Origin: Casimicrobiaceae bacterium
Lineage (GTDB): Bacteria; Pseudomonadota; Gammaproteobacteria; Burkholderiales; Casimicrobiaceae
Reading direction: 5' to 3'
DNA length: 13,097 nt
Assembly: GCA_955652025.1 (NCBI GenBank)
Contig: CATPAO010000027.1
Span: 1-13,097 of the forward strand
Part shown: piece by piece, positions 1 through 6,996 of the stretch
Layout of the letters: the number at the start of each line of letters is the position of its first letter
How positions within the stretch are numbered: position 1 is the first letter of the stretch
Translations under genes and position numbers: made by a program
Notes under the pieces: generated by a model
The model's input: only the letters and a program-made list of their open reading frames with translations
What the model was told of the DNA's origin: nothing
The model's database searches: none

Positions 1-690
1 AAACAGGCGCCGAAGACGCCGGCGGAACTCCTCGCCTGGTGCAAGGCCAATCCGAACCGCTTCGCGTATGCGCGCCCCGCCAATTCCGGTCCGGGTTTCA
101 CGTTCCTGATGGGGCTGCCGTACCTGCTGAGCGACAAGGACCCGCGCGATCCGGCGAAGGGCTGGGACAAGACGTGGGCGTTTCTGAAGGAACTGAACAC
201 GTGCATCGAATATTACCCGACCGGTACCGCCGCGATGATGAAGGAGCTGGGCGAGGGCTCGCGCGACATGACGGTCACGATGACGGGCTGGGATCTCAAT
301 CCGCGCATTCTTGGCATCGTCCCGAAGGATTTCAAGGTGACGCCGTTCGACAACATGACATGGGTGAACGACGCGCACTACATGGCGATACCGAAGGGGC
401 TGCCGCCGGAAAAGGTCGCCGTGGTCGTCGATCTCATGGCGTTCCTGCTGAAGCCGGAACAGCAGGCGCTGACGTACGACAAGGGCTATTTCTATCCGGG
501 TCCGGCGGTGAAGAACGTCCCGCTGTCGATGGCGCCGAAGGAGAGCCAGGACGCGCTGAAGGAATTCGGGCGTCCCGAGTACGACGCGTGGCTCGCGCAA
601 TATCCGCACGTGCCCACGCTCGAAGCCAAGGCCGTGGTCGAAGCGTTCCGGCGTTGGGACGCGGACGTCGGGGCGCATAAGACACGATGA
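1..690 (+). CDS. ABC transporter periplasmic solute-binding protein (5' partial)
   Basis: The frame is open from the first base and ends at TGA 688-690, giving the last 229 residues; the signal peptide and N-terminal lobe lie outside the window. The visible part is soluble and looks like the C-terminal half of a type 2 periplasmic binding protein of the PotD/FbpA/YnjB style. It has no long hydrophobic stretch and contains a conserved-looking segment 'MTVTMTGWDLNPR' followed by 'MTWVNDAHYMAIPKG'. An ATPase and two permeases follow on the same strand, so this is the substrate-capture component of that importer. The two uronate-pathway enzymes downstream suggest a hexuronate or sugar-acid ligand, which is inference from context. 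The first internal ATG, at 109, is too late to be the true start. Confidence 0.85.
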   Translation, partial: KQAPKTPAELLAWCKANPNRFAYARPANSGPGFTFLMGLPYLLSDKDPRDPAKGWDKTWAFLKELNTCIEYYPTGTAAMMKELGEGSRDMTVTMTGWDLNPRILGIVPKDFKVTPFDNMTWVNDAHYMAIPKGLPPEKVAVVVDLMAFLLKPEQQALTYDKGYFYPGPAVKNVPLSMAPKESQDALKEFGRPEYDAWLAQYPHVPTLEAKAVVEAFRRWDADVGAHKTR

Positions 691-747
691 CGTGCGGTGC
701 GCCAACGAGCGGCCGGGAAACGCTCACAACTCGCCGGCCTTCCCCCG

Positions 748-1827
748 ATGAAGCATGATTTCACCGAGCTGAGGCTCGATCGCGTCACCCGCCGCTTCGC
801 GGGCGCGGGTGGTCTCGCGTTTGCGGCATTGAACGAGTTGACGATCACCGTAAAGCGCGGCGAATTCATCGCATTGCTCGGGCCGTCGGGCTGCGGCAAG
901 TCCACTGCGCTCAACTGCATCGCCGGACTGATGCAGCTTTCCGGCGGCAGCATCTGGCTCGACGAGACGCGCATCGACACACTGCCGCCGGAACAGCGCG
1001 GCTTCGGGATGGTGTTTCAGAACTACGCGCTCTTTCCGCACATGACCGTGGCGAAGAACGTCGGCTTCGGCCTTCGGATGCGCGGCGTGCCGTCCGCCGA
1101 CATCGCGTCGCGCGTCGCGCACGCGATGAAGCTCGTTCAGCTCACCGGTCAGGAGCACAAGCTGCCGGGCCAGCTCTCCGGCGGCCAGCAGCAGCGCGTC
1201 GCGATCGCACGGGCGATCGTCATCGAACCGCCGTTGATCCTGATGGACGAGCCGCTGTCGAACCTCGACGCCAAGCTGCGGATCGAGACGCGCGCCGAAA
1301 TCCGCCGCATCCATCGCGAGCTCGACCGCGCCACGATCTACGTCACGCACGACCAGGACGAGGCGCTGTCGCTGGCCGATCGGATCGTCGTGATGAAGGA
1401 CGGCGTCGTCCAGCAGATCGCCGTGCCGATGGATGTCTATGCACAGCCGGCCAACCTGCACGTGGCCCGTTTCATGGGCTATCGAAATGTGCTGGAGCTC
1501 GACGTTGCGCAGGAGGAGGGGGACCGGATCGTGCTCCAGGGCGCGGACGTCAGGCTCACCGGCGTGCGCAAGCAGCCGCTGCCCGGCAAGCGTGCAATGG
1601 TCGCGATCCGCCCCGAGGATATCCTCGTAGGAGAAGGGCCCGGCGGCCTCAACACGATCGGCGCCAAGGTGGACAACGTCGAGTATTGTGGACGCGATTC
1701 GCTGCTCGACGTCGTGACGGCGTCAGGCACGATGTTGCATGTGCGCGGACCGGTCGACACCGCGCTCGGCGACGTCATTCGCGTCCACGTCCCGATCGAG
1801 CGCGCGCTGGTCTATCCACCGGGCTGA
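748..1827 (+). CDS. ABC transporter ATP-binding protein (Pot/Ugp type)
   Basis: This 359-residue cytoplasmic ATPase would power the importer formed with the two permeases that follow. All nucleotide-binding motifs are intact: Walker [10 protein letters not shown] (45-53), Q-loop Q91, signature LSGGQ (143-147), Walker B LILMDE (163-168), D-loop around 171-174 and switch histidine H201. Residues from about 240 on form the C-terminal regulatory (TOBE/MOP-like) domain typical of MalK, UgpC and PotA ATPases, and the length matches that group. I chose ATG 748 because the family N-terminus begins shortly before the first beta strand; a GTG at 697 would add 17 unlikely residues. Neither start has a clear Shine-Dalgarno site. 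The gene lies 57 bases after the binding-protein gene and 13 bases before the first permease. Confidence 0.93.
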   Translation: MKHDFTELRLDRVTRRFAGAGGLAFAALNELTITVKRGEFIALLGPSGCGKSTALNCIAGLMQLSGGSIWLDETRIDTLPPEQRGFGMVFQNYALFPHMTVAKNVGFGLRMRGVPSADIASRVAHAMKLVQLTGQEHKLPGQLSGGQQQRVAIARAIVIEPPLILMDEPLSNLDAKLRIETRAEIRRIHRELDRATIYVTHDQDEALSLADRIVVMKDGVVQQIAVPMDVYAQPANLHVARFMGYRNVLELDVAQEEGDRIVLQGADVRLTGVRKQPLPGKRAMVAIRPEDILVGEGPGGLNTIGAKVDNVEYCGRDSLLDVVTASGTMLHVRGPVDTALGDVIRVHVPIERALVYPPG

Positions 1828-1840
1828 TGGCGATGCCGCG

Positions 1841-2785
1841 ATGACGACGGCGACCGACAACGCACCGCGCGTGCCGTCCCAGGGCGCGAATTACTCCCCC
1901 TCGGAAGGGCGCGCAGCCGCGGCAGGCGCAAGCGTGGGGGCCCGATTCGACCGCGCGCTGCTGCTCGTGGTCCCCGCGGCGGCGTTCATGCTGCTTCTGT
2001 TCGTCTATCCGTTCCTCTACGGTCTTGCGCTTTCGTTCGACCCCAAGGAAGGTGGCTGGCTCGGGAACTACCGGCACTTCTTCACCACGGACAACCTGTG
2101 GCCGACGATCTGGATCACGCTGAAGCTCGCGTTACCGGCGACGCTGATCAACGTCGGCCTGGCGCTGCCGATCGCGTACAAGATGCGCGTCAAATCGCGC
2201 TACCAGCGCTGGGTGACGACGATACTCGTGGTGCCGATCACGCTCGGCACCGTGCTGATCGCCGAGGGCATGCTGATCTACTTCGGCCCGAAAGGCTGGC
2301 TGTCGCAGGTCCTGCAATTCTTCCACCTGTACGAAGGGCCGATCCGGCTGACGCACAACTTCTGGGGCGTGCTGATTTCGCTCGTCATCTCGGGTTTTCC
2401 ATTCGCGTTCCTGCTGATCCTTTCGTACATTACGGGCATCGATCCGGTCTTGGCGCGCGCGGCATCGACGCTCGGCGCGGGCCCGAAATCGCAGTTCCGG
2501 CACATCTACCTGCCGTTGCTCGCGCCGGGCCTCGCCATGTGTTTCTGCCTGGCATTCGTGCAGGCGTTCTCGGTATTTCCGTCGGCGGTATTGCTGGGCT
2601 CGCCGGCGGGACCCACGCGTGTGATCTCGATCGCCGCGTACGAGGCGGCGTTCGAGCAGTACGACTACTCGCTCGCCTCCGCGATCGCGATGATCATGGG
2701 ATTCGTGCAGCTCCTCATCGTGGCCGCGGTGCTCGGATTGCGTAACCTTTTCTATCGGGGTCCGGTCAGCGGAGGCAAGGGATGA
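1841..2785 (+). CDS. ABC transporter permease, first subunit (PotB-like)
   Basis: This is a 314-residue inner-membrane permease. After a hydrophilic N-terminus of about 37 residues there are roughly six hydrophobic segments: about 38-64, 90-112, 124-147, 174-197, 226-257 and 287-308. The EAA-type coupling loop (about 204-226, centred on 'ARAASTLGAGPK') docks on the ATPase. The architecture matches PotB, CysT and iron-transporter permeases of the binding-protein-dependent transport family. ATG 1841 is the first start in this frame after the ATPase stop; the frame is open further upstream, but that stretch lies inside the ATPase gene. The stop overlaps the start of the second permease as ATGA (2782-2785), which suggests translational coupling. 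Substrate specificity cannot be read from the sequence. Confidence 0.92.
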   Translation: MTTATDNAPRVPSQGANYSPSEGRAAAAGASVGARFDRALLLVVPAAAFMLLLFVYPFLYGLALSFDPKEGGWLGNYRHFFTTDNLWPTIWITLKLALPATLINVGLALPIAYKMRVKSRYQRWVTTILVVPITLGTVLIAEGMLIYFGPKGWLSQVLQFFHLYEGPIRLTHNFWGVLISLVISGFPFAFLLILSYITGIDPVLARAASTLGAGPKSQFRHIYLPLLAPGLAMCFCLAFVQAFSVFPSAVLLGSPAGPTRVISIAAYEAAFEQYDYSLASAIAMIMGFVQLLIVAAVLGLRNLFYRGPVSGGKG

Positions 2786-3633
2786 GCCCTCGTCTGCACA
2801 CCTGGTTCGATGGGGCGTGGCGCGGGCTGCTGTTGGGGCTGATGACGCTGTTCGTCATCAATATCGCGCTGATGATCGCAGCGGTCGCCACCAGTTCCTT
2901 TGCGCGGCGCTGGCTCGGCACCTGGTTGCCCGAGGGCTGGACGACCGGCTGGTACGCCGCGGCGTGGAAGGAGTTCCAGCTCGACTCGATCCTCTGGGTC
3001 ACCGTGCAAGTTGTGGCTGCCGTCGTGCTGCTCTCGCTTCTAATTGGCGTTCCGGCCGCCTACACGCTGGCGCGGCGCAATTTTCCCGGCAAGCGGCTCT
3101 TGATGCTGCTGTTCCTGCTGCCGCTGATGGTGCCGCCGATCACCTACGGCATTCCGATGGCCACGGTGCTCTACAAGGTCCAGCTCGCGGGAACGATCTG
3201 GGGCGTCATTCTCGCCAACCTGATTCCCGCGGCACCCTTCGTGATCCTGGTGATGACGCCGTTCATCGAGCAGATCGATCCCAATCTCGAATCGGCGGCG
3301 CGCGTGTTCGGCGCCAACACCGGCCGCATGTTCTGGCACATCCTGGTGCCGCTGCTCGGGCCCGGCATCCTCGCTGCTTCTTTGCTGGTGCTTGTGCGCA
3401 CGATCGCGCTGTTCGAGCTCACGTTTCTGACCGCGGGCCCCGACTCGCAGACGCTGGTCGTCGCGCTTTATTACGCGGTGTTCGCCGCAGGCGTACGCGC
3501 ACCGCAATCGGTCGATGCGATGGCGATGGTCTACATGGCTGTGACGCTCGTCTGGCTGCTGATCGCGCTCCGGTTCGTGAATCCTACCCAGCTCGTGAGC
3601 AGGGTCAAAGAGCATCCGCAGGGGGCGCTTTGA
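2782..3633 (+). CDS. ABC transporter permease, second subunit (PotC-like)
   Basis: This is a 283-residue inner-membrane permease that would pair with the preceding subunit. Hydrophobic segments lie at about 15-36, 70-94, 105-130, 137-160, 187-215 and 240-263. The EAA-type loop is at about 170-192 ('ESAARVFGANTGRMFWH'). The start ATG 2782 overlaps the upstream stop by four bases and is preceded by GGAGG (2771-2775) with a six-base spacer, so the start is well supported. The 3' end overlaps the UUG start of the reductase gene, so the transporter and the catabolic enzymes appear to share one message. Confidence 0.92.
   Translation: MSPRLHTWFDGAWRGLLLGLMTLFVINIALMIAAVATSSFARRWLGTWLPEGWTTGWYAAAWKEFQLDSILWVTVQVVAAVVLLSLLIGVPAAYTLARRNFPGKRLLMLLFLLPLMVPPITYGIPMATVLYKVQLAGTIWGVILANLIPAAPFVILVMTPFIEQIDPNLESAARVFGANTGRMFWHILVPLLGPGILAASLLVLVRTIALFELTFLTAGPDSQTLVVALYYAVFAAGVRAPQSVDAMAMVYMAVTLVWLLIALRFVNPTQLVSRVKEHPQGAL
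3620..3625 (+). promoter_or_regulatory. Ribosome binding site for the UUG-initiated reductase gene
   Basis: AGGGGG lies four bases before the proposed TTG start at 3630. It supports UUG initiation directly at the overlapping TTGA stop/start junction. No ATG or GTG in this frame gives a family-like N-terminus. Confidence 0.5.
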
Positions 3634-5108
3634 AGGCGTTGTCGTTTCAGCATCTCGCCGCCGTTCCGCCGGCGATTCGTCGACCGGCGTACGATCCGCG
3701 CGGCGTGCAGCCCGGCATCGTCCACCTCGGGATCGGCGCGTTTAGTCGTGCGCATCAGGCCATCTATACGGACGATGCGATAACGCAGGCTGGGGGCGCC
3801 TGGGGCATTAGCGGCGTCAGCCTGCGCAATCCCGACGTGCGCGATCGGATGATGCCGCAGGACGGCCTCTACACGGCAGTCGAAAAGAGTCCGGCCGGTA
3901 TCCGGCGGCGGATCATCGGCAGCGTGCGCGACGTGCTGTTCCTCGGCGAAGACCGCGCGCGGATCGATGTGCGACTCGCGGATCCCGCCACCAAGATCGT
4001 GACGCTGACGGTGACCGAGAAGGGCTATTGCCACGACCCCGCGACCGGCCGTCTCAACTTCGATCATCCGGACGTTGCGCACGATCTTAATCAGCCCGAC
4101 ACGCCGGTGAGCGTTGTCGGCCTGGTCGTCGCCGCATTCGGCGCGCGAATGAAGGCGAACGCGGGACCACTCTCCGTCGTGTGTTGCGACAATCTGCCGC
4201 ACAACGGCAAGGTTCTGCGCGGGTTGGTCGCCGAGTTCGCCCGGGCGCGCGATTCGGCGCTCGCACGCTGGATCGACACGAATGCCGCGTTTCCGTCGAC
4301 GATGGTCGACCGGATCGTGCCGGCCACGACGGCCGCCGATATCGTCGACAACGACGCGGCGCTCGGCGTGCACGATGCGGCGCCGGTCGTGTTCGAGCCC
4401 TTCCTGCAATGGGTGATCGAGGACGAATTCGTCACGCCGCGGCCGGCATGGGAAGCGGGCGGCGCGCAGTTGGTCGCCGATGTCGCGCCCTTCGAAGCGA
4501 TGAAGCTCAGGCTACTGAACGCGAGCCACTCGGCGTTCGCCTATCTCGGCTTTCTTGCCGGGCACGACTACATCTACCAGGTCGCCGCGCAACCCGCATT
4601 CGTCGCGTTCATGCGGCGCTTTATCGATGACGAGGCCACGCCGACGGTCGACGTACCGCTGGGCGTCGATCCCCTCCTCTATCGCGACGCCTTGGTCGAG
4701 CGCTTCCGCAATCCGGCGCTGCCGCACCGGACGCAGCAGATCGCCATGGACGGCTCGCAAAAGTTGCCGCAGCGCCTGCTCGCGACCGCGCGCGACAATC
4801 TCGCCGCGGGTGGCCCGGTGCGGCTGACGACGCTCGCGGTTGCCGGCTGGATGCGGTATGTGTCCGGCACCGACGAAGCGGGGCGCCCGATCGACGTGTC
4901 CGATCCGCTCGCGCCGCAGTTTGCACAAATCGCCGCGGCGAATCGGAGTAATCCTGCGGGACTCGCGCGGGGGCTGCTCGGTCTGCGCGCAATTTTCGGT
5001 GACGACCTGGCGAACGATCCGCGCTTCGCGACGCCGGTCTCCGATTGGCTCGCCAAGCTGTACGCCGATGGCGCGGCAAGGACGGTGGCGCGGGCAGTCG
5101 CCGCTTGA
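3630..5108 (+). CDS. uxuB: Mannitol dehydrogenase family oxidoreductase, probable D-fructuronate reductase
   Basis: This is a 492-residue cytoplasmic NAD(P)-dependent polyol dehydrogenase of the long-chain mannitol dehydrogenase family. The N-terminal Rossmann segment reads 'GIVHLGIGAFSRAHQA'. The family signature appears as 'TMVDRIVPAT' (224-233). The catalytic K-x4-N-x2-H triad is K292, N297 and H300. Its position beside glucuronate isomerase suggests D-fructuronate to D-mannonate (UxuB) rather than mannitol oxidation, but mannitol, arabinitol and tagaturonate enzymes share the fold, so the symbol is provisional. The start is TTG 3630, overlapping the permease stop as TTGA; translation from there gives the expected short N-terminus before the Rossmann fold. 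The frame stays open upstream to 2817, but that part lies over the permease in another frame. Confidence 0.87.
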   Translation: MKALSFQHLAAVPPAIRRPAYDPRGVQPGIVHLGIGAFSRAHQAIYTDDAITQAGGAWGISGVSLRNPDVRDRMMPQDGLYTAVEKSPAGIRRRIIGSVRDVLFLGEDRARIDVRLADPATKIVTLTVTEKGYCHDPATGRLNFDHPDVAHDLNQPDTPVSVVGLVVAAFGARMKANAGPLSVVCCDNLPHNGKVLRGLVAEFARARDSALARWIDTNAAFPSTMVDRIVPATTAADIVDNDAALGVHDAAPVVFEPFLQWVIEDEFVTPRPAWEAGGAQLVADVAPFEAMKLRLLNASHSAFAYLGFLAGHDYIYQVAAQPAFVAFMRRFIDDEATPTVDVPLGVDPLLYRDALVERFRNPALPHRTQQIAMDGSQKLPQRLLATARDNLAAGGPVRLTTLAVAGWMRYVSGTDEAGRPIDVSDPLAPQFAQIAAANRSNPAGLARGLLGLRAIFGDDLANDPRFATPVSDWLAKLYADGAARTVARAVAA

Positions 5109-5109
5109 T

Positions 5110-6546
5110 ATGAAATTGACAAATAATGTCGACATGATTCCCCTCGAACTCCATCCCGATCGACTGTTTCCCGCCGACCCTTCGACGCGGAGCGTTGTGC
5201 GACCCCTCTACGAGACGGTGCGTGACCTGCCGATCGTCAGCCCGCACGGCCACACCGACCCGCGGTGGTTCGCGGACAACGAGCCGTTCTCCGACCCATC
5301 GACGCTGCTGATCGTGCCGGATCACTATGTGTTCCGGATGCTCTACAGCCAAGGGGTCAGGCTCGAGGATCTTGGCGTGCCGCGCGTCGACGGCGGCCCG
5401 GTGGAGACGGATCCGCGCAAGATCTGGCATCGTTTCGCCGCGCACTATCACCTGTTCCGCGGTACACCGACGCGAATCTGGCTCGATCACGTGTTCGCGA
5501 CGGTGTTCGAAATCGGCGAGCGCCTGACGCCCGAGAGCGCCGACCGCTATTTCGACCACATCGACGCGTGCCTCAAGACGCCGGAGTTTCGCCCTCGCGC
5601 GCTGTTCGAGCGCTTCAATATCGAAGTGATCGCGACGACCGAATCTCCGCTTGACCCGCTGCTCTCGCATCAGAAGATTCGCGCGTCGGGATGGCGGGGG
5701 CGGGTTTTGACTGCGTATCGGCCCGACCCGGTCGTCGATCCCGAATTCGACCGCTTCACGGCGAACGTCGGAGAGTTCGGCGCGATGACCGGCGAGAACA
5801 CGGCAACGTGGACCGGCTATCTCGCCGCGCACCGCTCGCGGCGCGCGTTCTTCAAGACGATGGGCGCGACGTCGACCGACCATGGCCATCCGTCGGCGCG
5901 CACTTGCGACCTCGCGGCGGCCGAATGCCAGCGATTGCTCGATCGCGCGCTGTCGGGAACCGCCACGGCGGACGAAGCCGAGATGTTCCGCGGCCAGATG
6001 CTGACCGAGATGGCGAAGATGAGCATCGAAGACGGCCTCGTCATGCAGATCCATCCGGGCAGCCTGCGCAATCACAACCCGCACGTGTTCCACCAATTCG
6101 GTCGCGACAAGGGCGCCGACATTCCGACCCGCACCGACTACGTCCACGCGCTCGAGCCGCTGCTCGGTCGTTTCGGCAACGAGCGCGATCTCACCGTCAT
6201 CCTGTTCACGCTAGACGAAACGTCCTACTCGCGCGAGCTGGCGCCGCTCGCCGGCCACTATCCGATCCTGAGGCTCGGTCCGCCGTGGTGGTTCTACGAC
6301 AGCCCTGAAGGCATGCAGCGTTTTCGCGAGCAGGTGATCGAGACGGCCGGCTTCTACAACACGGTCGGCTTCAACGACGACACGCGCGCGTTCCTGTCGA
6401 TTCCCGCGCGCCACGATGTCGCGCGGCGGATGGACTGCCGCTTCCTCGCGACGCTCGTCGTCGAGCACAAGATCGGCGAGGACGAGGCGTTCGAGCTCGC
6501 GCCGGAGCTGGCGTACGGGTTGGCCAGGAGGGCGTACAAGTTGTGA
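5110..6546 (+). CDS. uxaC: Glucuronate isomerase (uronate isomerase)
   Basis: This 478-residue cytoplasmic metalloenzyme of the amidohydrolase superfamily interconverts D-glucuronate and D-fructuronate (or galacturonate and tagaturonate), the first step of hexuronate catabolism. Recognisable UxaC features are 'SPHGHTDP' near the N-terminus with metal-ligand histidines H46 and H48, 'MQIHPGSLRNHN', 'GPPWWFYDS', 'GFNDDTRAF' and 'SIPARHD'. The length agrees with E. coli UxaC (470). Two starts are possible: ATG 5110, one base after the reductase stop, and ATG 5134, giving 470 residues. Neither has a good Shine-Dalgarno site. The first eight codons from 5110 are unusually AT-rich, so 5134 may be the true start. 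The gene completes a two-step pathway with the upstream reductase; mannonate dehydratase is not in the window. Confidence 0.94.
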   Translation: MKLTNNVDMIPLELHPDRLFPADPSTRSVVRPLYETVRDLPIVSPHGHTDPRWFADNEPFSDPSTLLIVPDHYVFRMLYSQGVRLEDLGVPRVDGGPVETDPRKIWHRFAAHYHLFRGTPTRIWLDHVFATVFEIGERLTPESADRYFDHIDACLKTPEFRPRALFERFNIEVIATTESPLDPLLSHQKIRASGWRGRVLTAYRPDPVVDPEFDRFTANVGEFGAMTGENTATWTGYLAAHRSRRAFFKTMGATSTDHGHPSARTCDLAAAECQRLLDRALSGTATADEAEMFRGQMLTEMAKMSIEDGLVMQIHPGSLRNHNPHVFHQFGRDKGADIPTRTDYVHALEPLLGRFGNERDLTVILFTLDETSYSRELAPLAGHYPILRLGPPWWFYDSPEGMQRFREQVIETAGFYNTVGFNDDTRAFLSIPARHDVARRMDCRFLATLVVEHKIGEDEAFELAPELAYGLARRAYKL

Positions 6547-6624
6547 TTTAATCGGGGGTCCCACGGCCTCATCCGTTTGTCTGGTTGCGCGCCAACGCGA
6601 CGTGGATTAGTCTGGCGCCTCGCT

Positions 6625-6939
6625 ATGGCTCGCATCTTCCTCACCGCGCTCTTTTCGCTGCTGCTCGTCGGCATGCAGGAAGAGGCGCTCGTCCACGCGG
6701 TCGATCACTTGCGTGCGCAGGTGCTACGCGGCCATGACGCGAGCTTACAGACCGCCGTAAGTGGCGATTGCCTCGAATGCGCGCTGCTCGTTTCCGGCGG
6801 TACGCCAGCGCCCGCGTCCGAGAATGCGACAACGCCTGTGACGGGCGCGACAGAACGCGTAGCGCTTTCGTTCGAGTCGTCGCCGGCAATTGCCCCGCCG
6901 GCGTTCTACAACAGCAGAGGTCCTCCCGCCATCCTGTAG
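6625..6939 (+). CDS. Small secreted His/Cys protein (DUF2946-like), first gene of metal cluster
   Basis: This is a 104-residue protein with an N-terminal hydrophobic signal or anchor (about residues 4-17). It is followed by potential metal ligands: H24, H28, H37 and a CxxC pair C49/C52 in 'GDCLECALLVSG'. A Pro/Ala-rich tail ends in 'FYNSRGPPAIL'. The pattern of signal sequence, histidines, one CxxC and a terminal SR-x-PP motif resembles small DUF2946-type proteins found near metal-uptake genes, so a periplasmic or membrane metal-handling role is plausible but unproven. ATG 6625 is chosen because it places the hydrophobic segment at the N-terminus; a TTG at 6577 would put 16 polar residues before it. 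No strong Shine-Dalgarno site is visible. It lies 78 bases after uxaC and 57 bases before the outer-membrane gene. Confidence 0.7.
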   Translation: MARIFLTALFSLLLVGMQEEALVHAVDHLRAQVLRGHDASLQTAVSGDCLECALLVSGGTPAPASENATTPVTGATERVALSFESSPAIAPPAFYNSRGPPAIL

Positions 6940-6950
6940 TCCGTTTGGGC

Positions 6951-6970
6951 CCGCCGCAACGCGGCGGTTT
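6951..6970 (+). terminator. Short GC hairpin with T tail between small protein and outer-membrane gene
   Basis: CCGCCGC (6951-6957) pairs with GCGGCGG (6961-6967) around a three-base loop, followed by TTT. The seven-base-pair all-GC stem resembles a weak intrinsic terminator or attenuator, but the T tract is only three bases. It could reduce read-through into the next gene or be an RNA-processing or stability element. Confidence 0.3.
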
Positions 6971-6984
6971 CGCACACGAACTGC

Positions 6985-6990
6985 AGGAGG
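6985..6990 (+). promoter_or_regulatory. Strong ribosome binding site selecting a GTG start
   Basis: A consensus AGGAGG sits six bases before GTG 6997 and fixes that GTG as the start of the outer-membrane protein gene. Confidence 0.8.
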
Positions 6991-6996
6991 CTTCAC

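Noticed and set aside
748..1827. The upstream ATPase as the missing partner of the ZnuB-like permease
   Set aside because: It has the long C-terminal regulatory domain of Pot/Ugp-type ATPases and is coupled to its own two permeases. ZnuC-type ATPases are shorter and lack that domain.
2817..3629. Long open extension upstream of the reductase in the same frame
   Set aside because: It overlies the second permease in another frame, has no membrane or Rossmann character and is Arg/Ala-rich, as expected for a GC-rich shadow frame. The family N-terminus fits TTG 3630.
5116..5144. Internal sigma-70 promoter starting with TTGACA
   Set aside because: The -35 match is perfect, but no -10-like hexamer lies 16-18 bases downstream, so a standard promoter is not supported.
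4621..6147. 508-codon open frame on the - strand
   Set aside because: It is antisense to uxaC and the reductase, both clearly real. Its translation is Arg/Ala/His-rich with no recognisable domain.
6547..6624. Possible Zur or Fur box before the metal cluster
   Set aside because: I looked for an AT-rich dyad of the Zur/Fur type in this 78-base gap and found none. A Zur site may lie elsewhere or differ from the consensus I know.
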